NCBI RefSeq assembly: GCF_900103885.1
Contig: NZ_FNIM01000001.1
Span: forward strand, 478,138-542,137
Direction: 5' to 3'
Length of the DNA stretch: 64,000 nt
From: Actinomyces ruminicola
Lineage (GTDB): Bacteria; Actinomycetota; Actinomycetes; Actinomycetales; Actinomycetaceae
The notes below the pieces were generated by a model, which made no database searches, was not told the origin of the DNA, and saw only the letters and a list, made by a program, of their open reading frames with translations. Within the stretch, counting starts at the first letter, position 1. The number at the start of each line of letters is the position of its first letter. This document shows, piece by piece, positions 59,748 to 64,000 of this stretch. The translations under genes were made by a program, and so were the position numbers.

Positions 59748-60514
59748 CGGTACGCCTCCGAGGAGGCGTTCTCGTCGTAGTTCGCCACCAGCACCAGGGC
59801 GGACAGGGCGTAGGGGCCGCCGATGTAGGGCATGGCCTGCACCAGCGCGGCGGTGACCTTCTGCAGGCTGTTGCCGGCCTTGATGGCGCCGGCCACGTGC
59901 GGGCGCAGCTGGGTGGCGGCGCCGAGCGCGGCGATGGCCACCAGGCTGACGAGTTCGCGCTCGGCCACGCTCAGCACCCCGCGGGACTCGACCTCGCCGA
60001 AGCCGATGGCGGTGAGCAGGTGCGGCACCTGGGTGTCGAAGGGCGCGGGCAGCTTGGCGAAGACGGCCTTGACCTCGTCCCCGTACAGGGGGATCTGGAT
60101 GGCGGCGCCGGCCTCGTCGCGGTCCTCGTAGGCGACCGTGGCGGCGCTCGGCAGGGGCAGCTGGACGCCGCGCTCGGTGAGCACCTCGTTGAGCACCCCG
60201 ATGGCGTTGAGGGTCTTGGGATAGCCGATGTAGGGCTGGCACTGGTAGATGACCTCGCGCAGCTGCTCGGGGGCGGCCCCGACGTTGAGCGCGGCGGCCG
60301 CGTGGGCGCGCAGCTGCGGCAGGGTCTGCATGGAGGCCAGGCAGGTGACGGTGATCAGCTCGCGCTCGACGTCGGTGAGCACGCCGGCGGAGAAGACCTC
60401 GCCGAAGATGTGGTTCTGGAGGGTCTCCATGAGCTCGGGGTCGGTGGGGCTGGGCTGGGGCTCGGCGCCGAACAGGCGGGTGAAGGTCTCGATCGCCTCG
60501 GGGGTCAGTGCCAT
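59744..60514 (-). CDS. Carboxymuconolactone decarboxylase family protein
   Basis: 256 residues with two CMD/AhpD-like domains: LTDVERELITVTCLASMQTL, PQLRAHAAAALNVGA and the second SVAERELVSLVAIAALGAAT, QLRPHVAGAIKAGNS. No CxxC pair, so AhpD-type peroxidase-recycling activity is unlikely; related proteins have uncharacterised redox or decarboxylase roles. ATG 60514 has AAGGAG six bases upstream. Co-translated with ogt. Confidence 0.9.
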   Translation of the reverse strand: MALTPEAIETFTRLFGAEPQPSPTDPELMETLQNHIFGEVFSAGVLTDVERELITVTCLASMQTLPQLRAHAAAALNVGAAPEQLREVIYQCQPYIGYPKTLNAIGVLNEVLTERGVQLPLPSAATVAYEDRDEAGAAIQIPLYGDEVKAVFAKLPAPFDTQVPHLLTAIGFGEVESRGVLSVAERELVSLVAIAALGAATQLRPHVAGAIKAGNSLQKVTAALVQAMPYIGGPYALSALVLVANYDENASSEAYR

Positions 60515-60621
60515 GGGGTCTCCTTGGGACTCGTTCGGGTTCTGCTTGGTTGTTCCGCGCCGGGGCGCGGGGCCGACGACGGCGTCGGCGGGCCTCGGGC
60601 ACGATCCTGGCACAGCGCCGA

Positions 60622-60657
60622 CCCCGGCGGACACACCTGAGGGGGTGTCCGCCGGGG
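60622..60657. terminator. Terminator hairpin downstream of the GH3 gene
   Basis: 13-bp perfect stem: CCCCGGCGGACAC (60622-60634) and its complement (60645-60657), 10-base loop. It lies 80 bases beyond the GH3 stop and before the next leftward gene. Confidence 0.75.
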
Positions 60658-60738
60658 CCTGTCAGTGCCGAGCGACCGCGCGGTTTGGCCGATCCGTGGC
60701 CTTGACCGCCCCGGGCCGGGCAACCGGCGAGAGCCGGC

Positions 60739-63198
60739 TCAGACCTCCGGGGCGGAGGCGACGTCGCCGAGCCGGTGGGCCATGCGCACCACCCGGGCGG
60801 CCTGCTTCTCAAGCTCGGCGCGAGTGAGGGTGACGCCGGACTCGGCCTCGCCGCGCAGGGCGGCCAGGATGTCCTGACGGTCCTCCTCGCAGCCGGGCAT
60901 GAACAGCTCGTTGCCGGCCTTGATGGTGGCCGCGGCGGTGGCGCGGGGGTACTTCAGGTCGGTGCGGGTCATGGAGCGGACCACCCAGTCGGTCATGACC
61001 AGGCCCTGGAAGCCCCACTCCTCGCGCAGGATCGTCTCCAGCAGCTCCGCGGACTCGGAGGTGTGCACCCCGTTGACCAGGTTGTAGGAGGTCATGATGG
61101 CGTGAGGCTGGGCCTCACGGATGACAATCTCGAAGCTGCGCAGGTACAGGTCGCGGGCGGCCCGCTGGGAGACGTGGCTGTTGGAGTTCAGCCGGTTGGT
61201 CTCCTGGTTGTTGAAGGCGAAGTGCTTCACCGTCACGCCACGGCCGGGATGGGCCTGCACGCCGCGGGTGATGCCGGCGGCCATGCGCCCGGCCAGCAGC
61301 GGGTCCTCGGACAGGTACTCGAAGTTGCGCCCGCACAGGATGGTGCGGTGCAGGTTGAAGGCCGGGGCCAGCCACAGGTGGGCGCCGAAGTGCTCCATCT
61401 CCGCGCCCACCAGGTCGCCGTAGGCGGCGGCCAGCTCCGGGTTCCAGGACTGGGCAATGGCCGTGCCGATCGGGATGGCGGTGGCGTACTGCTCGTAGGT
61501 GCGCTCCGGCACGCGCTCCGCGGCGTCGTCGTCGACCTCACCGCCGAGCGCGGCGATGGACTCGGCGTCCATGAGCTCGGCGAACAGACCACCCAGGGCC
61601 TCGCCGAGGGGGAACTTGCCGTCGGCGTCCTCGCCCACCTGGGGCGTCAGACGCAGCCCGGCGGGGCCGTCGGGCATGACCAGCGAGGGCAGGCCGGCGA
61701 AGCGGGTGGTGGTCTGGCCGGCGGCGCCGACCAGCGCCTGGGACGCCTGGCCGATGATGGACTGCTTGTCCGCGCTGTCCGCGTACTGGCCGAGCACGAT
61801 GTAGGCCAGTTCGTCGTCGGACAGGTCCTTCACGTACTCGAGGGCGTCGGTCAGGTCCACCGGCGGCTGGGTGTCCTCGCGGCGCAGGTCGGCTGCGGCC
61901 ACGGTCAGGCGCGGGGCGGCGGCGGGGACCTCAACGGCGACCGGAGCGGCGGGCTTGAAGTCGGTGAAGCCGGGCTCCCCCAGGGCGTCGTGGAGCTCGC
62001 GGACCACGGCGGTCTCGGGCAGCTCGACGACGGCGGCGACCGTGGTGTTACGGCTGGAGGCGCCCACCCGGACCACGTAGTCGCCGCCCTCGAGCACGGT
62101 GGCGGTCTTGGCGGCGTCGTAGGAAGCGAGGTCGGTCAGGTCGAAGGTGACGGTGACGTCCTCGGCGGCACCGGCGGCGAGCTCACCGGTCTTGGCGAAG
62201 CCGACCAGGGCCTGGTAGGGCTGGTCGAGCTCACCGGCCGGCACGGAGACGTAGACCTGGACGACCTCCTTGCCGGCGGCGGCACCGGTGTTGGTAACGG
62301 TCGTCTTGACGGTGATCTCGGAGCCGGCCGCGCTCACGCTGGGGGCGCCGATGGTGAAGGTGGTGTAGCCCAGGCCGAAGCCGAAGGGGAACAGCGGGGC
62401 GGTGCCGACGGAGTCGAAGTAGCGGTAGCCGACGTACACGCCCTCGCGATAGTGGGTGTCATCGGGGTCGCCGAAGTCGCCCTCGGTGGAGTAGTCCTCC
62501 CAGGCGGCCCAGGTGGTGGACAGCTTGCCGGAGGGGTAGCTCTTGCCGAGCAGGACGTCGGCGAAGGCGTCGCCGATCACGGCGCCGACCTGGGAGAGCA
62601 GGAGGATGTTCTCCACGTCCACCACCGGGCTCAGGTCGACCACGCCGCCGACGTTCAGGACCAGCAGGAAGCGCTCGAACTTGGCCGCGAGCGCGGTGAT
62701 GTCGCGGATCTCGGAGTCGGTCAGCTTCACGTCGCCCGCCTCGGGGTGGCGGTCGTTGCCCTCGCCGGAGTCGCGGGCGACGACGTAGATAGCGGCCTCG
62801 CCGTCGCCGTCAAGCGGCAGGTCGAAGGCCGGTGCGGGCTCGACGGCGCCCATGCCGAACATGATCGCGGGCACGCCGGCGGCCCTGGCCTTAGCCTTGA
62901 GGTCGGCGACGAAGGCCTGGTGGTTGTCCTCGGCGACGCGGTCGTAGGCGTCCAGCCAGGACTTGGTGGTGATGGTGAACCCCGCGTTCTCCAGGCCCTC
63001 CTCGATGGAGACGACGTGGCGGGAGTTGACGTCCCCGCTGCCGGTGCCGCCCTTGATGGTGCGCCGCGCGCCGGCCCCGAACAGGGCGAGGGGGCCGGGC
63101 CGGTCAAGGGGGAAGGATCCGTCGGTCTTGAGCAGGACCATCGACTCGGGCGCACCCGCGCGCACCGTGGCCATGTGGTCGATCTCGTACTGGTTCAT
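60739..63198 (-). CDS. GH3 family glycosidase with swapped domain order
   Basis: 819 residues, no signal peptide. The usual GH3 order is reversed: the GH3_C domain comes first (MVLLKTDGSFPLDRPGPLAL at about 20; PSGKLSTTWA), then the fibronectin-III-like domain (PFGFGLGYTTFTIGAP; GKEVVQVYVS; about 270-400), then the TIM-barrel N domain (FAGLPSLVMPDGPAGLRLTP; GVTVKHFAFNNQETNR) with the nucleophile D737 in GLVMTDWV. Such permuted GH3 enzymes are known. Probable beta-glucosidase. ATG 63198 has GGAG six bases upstream; GTG 63210 is an alternative. Confidence 0.93.
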   Translation of the reverse strand: MNQYEIDHMATVRAGAPESMVLLKTDGSFPLDRPGPLALFGAGARRTIKGGTGSGDVNSRHVVSIEEGLENAGFTITTKSWLDAYDRVAEDNHQAFVADLKAKARAAGVPAIMFGMGAVEPAPAFDLPLDGDGEAAIYVVARDSGEGNDRHPEAGDVKLTDSEIRDITALAAKFERFLLVLNVGGVVDLSPVVDVENILLLSQVGAVIGDAFADVLLGKSYPSGKLSTTWAAWEDYSTEGDFGDPDDTHYREGVYVGYRYFDSVGTAPLFPFGFGLGYTTFTIGAPSVSAAGSEITVKTTVTNTGAAAGKEVVQVYVSVPAGELDQPYQALVGFAKTGELAAGAAEDVTVTFDLTDLASYDAAKTATVLEGGDYVVRVGASSRNTTVAAVVELPETAVVRELHDALGEPGFTDFKPAAPVAVEVPAAAPRLTVAAADLRREDTQPPVDLTDALEYVKDLSDDELAYIVLGQYADSADKQSIIGQASQALVGAAGQTTTRFAGLPSLVMPDGPAGLRLTPQVGEDADGKFPLGEALGGLFAELMDAESIAALGGEVDDDAAERVPERTYEQYATAIPIGTAIAQSWNPELAAAYGDLVGAEMEHFGAHLWLAPAFNLHRTILCGRNFEYLSEDPLLAGRMAAGITRGVQAHPGRGVTVKHFAFNNQETNRLNSNSHVSQRAARDLYLRSFEIVIREAQPHAIMTSYNLVNGVHTSESAELLETILREEWGFQGLVMTDWVVRSMTRTDLKYPRATAAATIKAGNELFMPGCEEDRQDILAALRGEAESGVTLTRAELEKQAARVVRMAHRLGDVASAPEV

Positions 63199-63273
63199 GT
63201 TGTGCTCCACTGCGAGCCCCTTACGTCAGGTCAGGTTGTACGAGCACTCGCCGAAGAGCACCCGCTGATCACA

Positions 63274-63302
63274 ATCCTACCGCTTGGTCCATTGTTTGGG
63301 AA
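63274..63302 (-). promoter_or_regulatory. Promoter of the GH3 gene
   Basis: Sense strand TTCCCA (plus 63297-63302), 17-base spacer, TAGGAT (plus 63274-63279); leader of about 70 bases. Array E starts 17 bases upstream of the -35. Confidence 0.55.
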
Positions 63303-63319
63303 GACCCCCGCCCACCCCC

Positions 63320-63379
63320 GCCGAGATCGGCAGAAGTTACGTGCCCAGATCGGTAGAAGTTACGTGCCCAGATCGTTCG
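63320..63379 (+). repeat. Tandem repeat array E: three 23-bp units in the GH3/MarR divergent region
   Basis: GAGATCGGC at 63323, CAGATCGGT at 63346, CAGATCGTT at 63369; spacings 23 and 23. The first two units continue AGAAGTTACGTGCC identically. Confidence 0.9.
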
Positions 63380-63438
63380 CCGCGGCACGGCGGCCGCGGA
63401 CAGCGCCGGCCCCATCCCAATCCGGCGAGCTTGCCGTG

Positions 63439-63458
63439 TACTATGTCCGATCTCGGAC
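63439..63458 (+). promoter_or_regulatory. -10 box and palindrome upstream of the MarR gene
   Basis: TACTAT (63439-63444) is directly followed by GTCCGA-TC-TCGGAC (63445-63458), 6-bp arms. A repressor bound here would block initiation, which fits MarR autoregulation. GGGAGG lies six bases before the ATG. Confidence 0.5.
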
Positions 63459-63481
63459 TTAACGGGCGCTGGGAGGCAACC

Positions 63482-63931
63482 ATGACCACCGATCTGCTTT
63501 CGCTGCAGAAGACCATCAACGCCGCGAGCAAACGCATCGAGGAGGCCTATCACCGGGCCGCCCGCGCGGCCGGGCTCTCGGACTCCGCCTTCGACATCCT
63601 CTACGCACTGCACGTCGCGGGTGAGGGCTGCTCGCAGAGACAACTGTGCGAACTGTGTTTCACGCGCAAACAGACGGTCAACTCCGCCATCAAGCGGCTG
63701 CAGCAGAACGGCACGGTACGTGTGGAAGCAGGCCCGGGACGGGCGACACACATCTTTCTCACCGCGCAGGGGCGCGAACTCGTAAACAACCGCGTCATCC
63801 CGATCATCGACGCGGAGACGACCGCGCTGAGTTCGCTCTCACCTCAGCAGCGCACCGCCCTCTCCGCCGGGCTGCCCCGCTACGCCGACGCCCTGGTGGA
63901 GGCACTCGACGCGACCGGAGGCCGACGGTGA
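63482..63931 (+). CDS. MarR family transcriptional regulator
   Basis: 149 residues, winged helix: GLSDSAFDILYALHVAGEGC, SQRQLCELCFTRKQTVNSAI, KRLQQNG, wing GRATHIFLTAQGRELV. Flanking helices form the dimer. The stop overlaps the start of a MATE exporter gene (GTGA), so the pair forms a regulator-exporter operon. Confidence 0.93.
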   Translation: MTTDLLSLQKTINAASKRIEEAYHRAARAAGLSDSAFDILYALHVAGEGCSQRQLCELCFTRKQTVNSAIKRLQQNGTVRVEAGPGRATHIFLTAQGRELVNNRVIPIIDAETTALSSLSPQQRTALSAGLPRYADALVEALDATGGRR

Positions 63932-64000
63932 CCATGGACATGTCGCGACACCTGAGCGCACGCGAGCTGCTGCGCTACACACTGCCCTCGATCGCGATGA
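63928..64000 (+). CDS. MATE family efflux transporter, partial (5' end only)
   Basis: Only 24 residues are visible: the N-terminus with SARELLRYTLPSIAM, matching the start of NorM/MATE transporters (elements L-x-R-Y-T-L-P before TM1). The GTG overlaps the MarR stop by four bases. The rest lies beyond the right edge. Confidence 0.7.
   Translation, partial: MTMDMSRHLSARELLRYTLPSIAM

Noticed and set aside
59744-60514. AhpD alkylhydroperoxidase
   Set aside because: Domain fold fits, but the CxxC catalytic pair of AhpD is not present.

Overview
This window looks like a chromosome segment of a high-GC actinobacterium, most probably Actinomyces or a close relative in the Actinomycetales. Evidence: very high GC in third codon positions; many GTG starts; 1- or 4-base stop/start overlaps; a menaquinone-linked complex I; NucS in place of MutS/MutL; DUF2550 after atpC; mycobacterial-style long AtpH; and many likely leaderless genes with a TANNNT box six bases before the start codon. 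No rRNA, tRNA, CRISPR array, prophage or recognisable transposase was seen.

Left end (1-17.9 kb): a leftward operon runs menJ-nuoABCDEFGHIJKLM, with nuoM cut by the edge. It encodes a menaquinone-reducing flavoenzyme and the proton-pumping NADH dehydrogenase. Divergently, menG and menF make menaquinone, so electron carrier and carrier-reducing complex are encoded back to back.

18-29.5 kb: a TetR regulator faces a three-gene ABC-2 exporter. Then come an MFS transporter translationally coupled to an AAA ATPase whose 5' end carries two in-frame DNA palindromes, a small zinc-ribbon membrane protein, a DinB-like protein, nagA, an AlkZ-type winged-helix protein and nucS.

29.5-34.9 kb: an accessory block between nucS and DUF2550 holds a TetR regulator, a GT1 glycosyltransferase and a rifampin-phosphotransferase-like enzyme. 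It is bordered by two oppositely oriented arrays of a 22-23 bp tandem repeat.

34.9-45 kb: DUF2550, the ATP synthase operon (atpI-B-E-F-H-A-G-D-C), wecA and tsaC, all leftward, form a conserved energy/cell-wall block.

45-64 kb: a mixed region with an Fe-S flavin enoate reductase, a NarL-type two-component system whose kinase carries a PspC domain, a divergent PspC protein, a DJ-1/PfpI protein, a cytoplasmic alpha-amylase, a fused ATPase-permease ABC protein, a hydrolase, ogt, a carboxymuconolactone-decarboxylase-like protein, a domain-swapped GH3 glycosidase, and a MarR regulator with the start of a MATE exporter.

The most unusual signal is a dispersed intergenic repeat family. Five arrays (29584, 34802, 42531, 58167, 63320) are built from 22-23 bp tandem units opening with (G/C)AGATCGGT. 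Four of the five lie with the same relative orientation upstream of leftward promoters (nucS, atp operon, ABC protein, GH3), which suggests a phased regulator-binding site or an undescribed repeat element.
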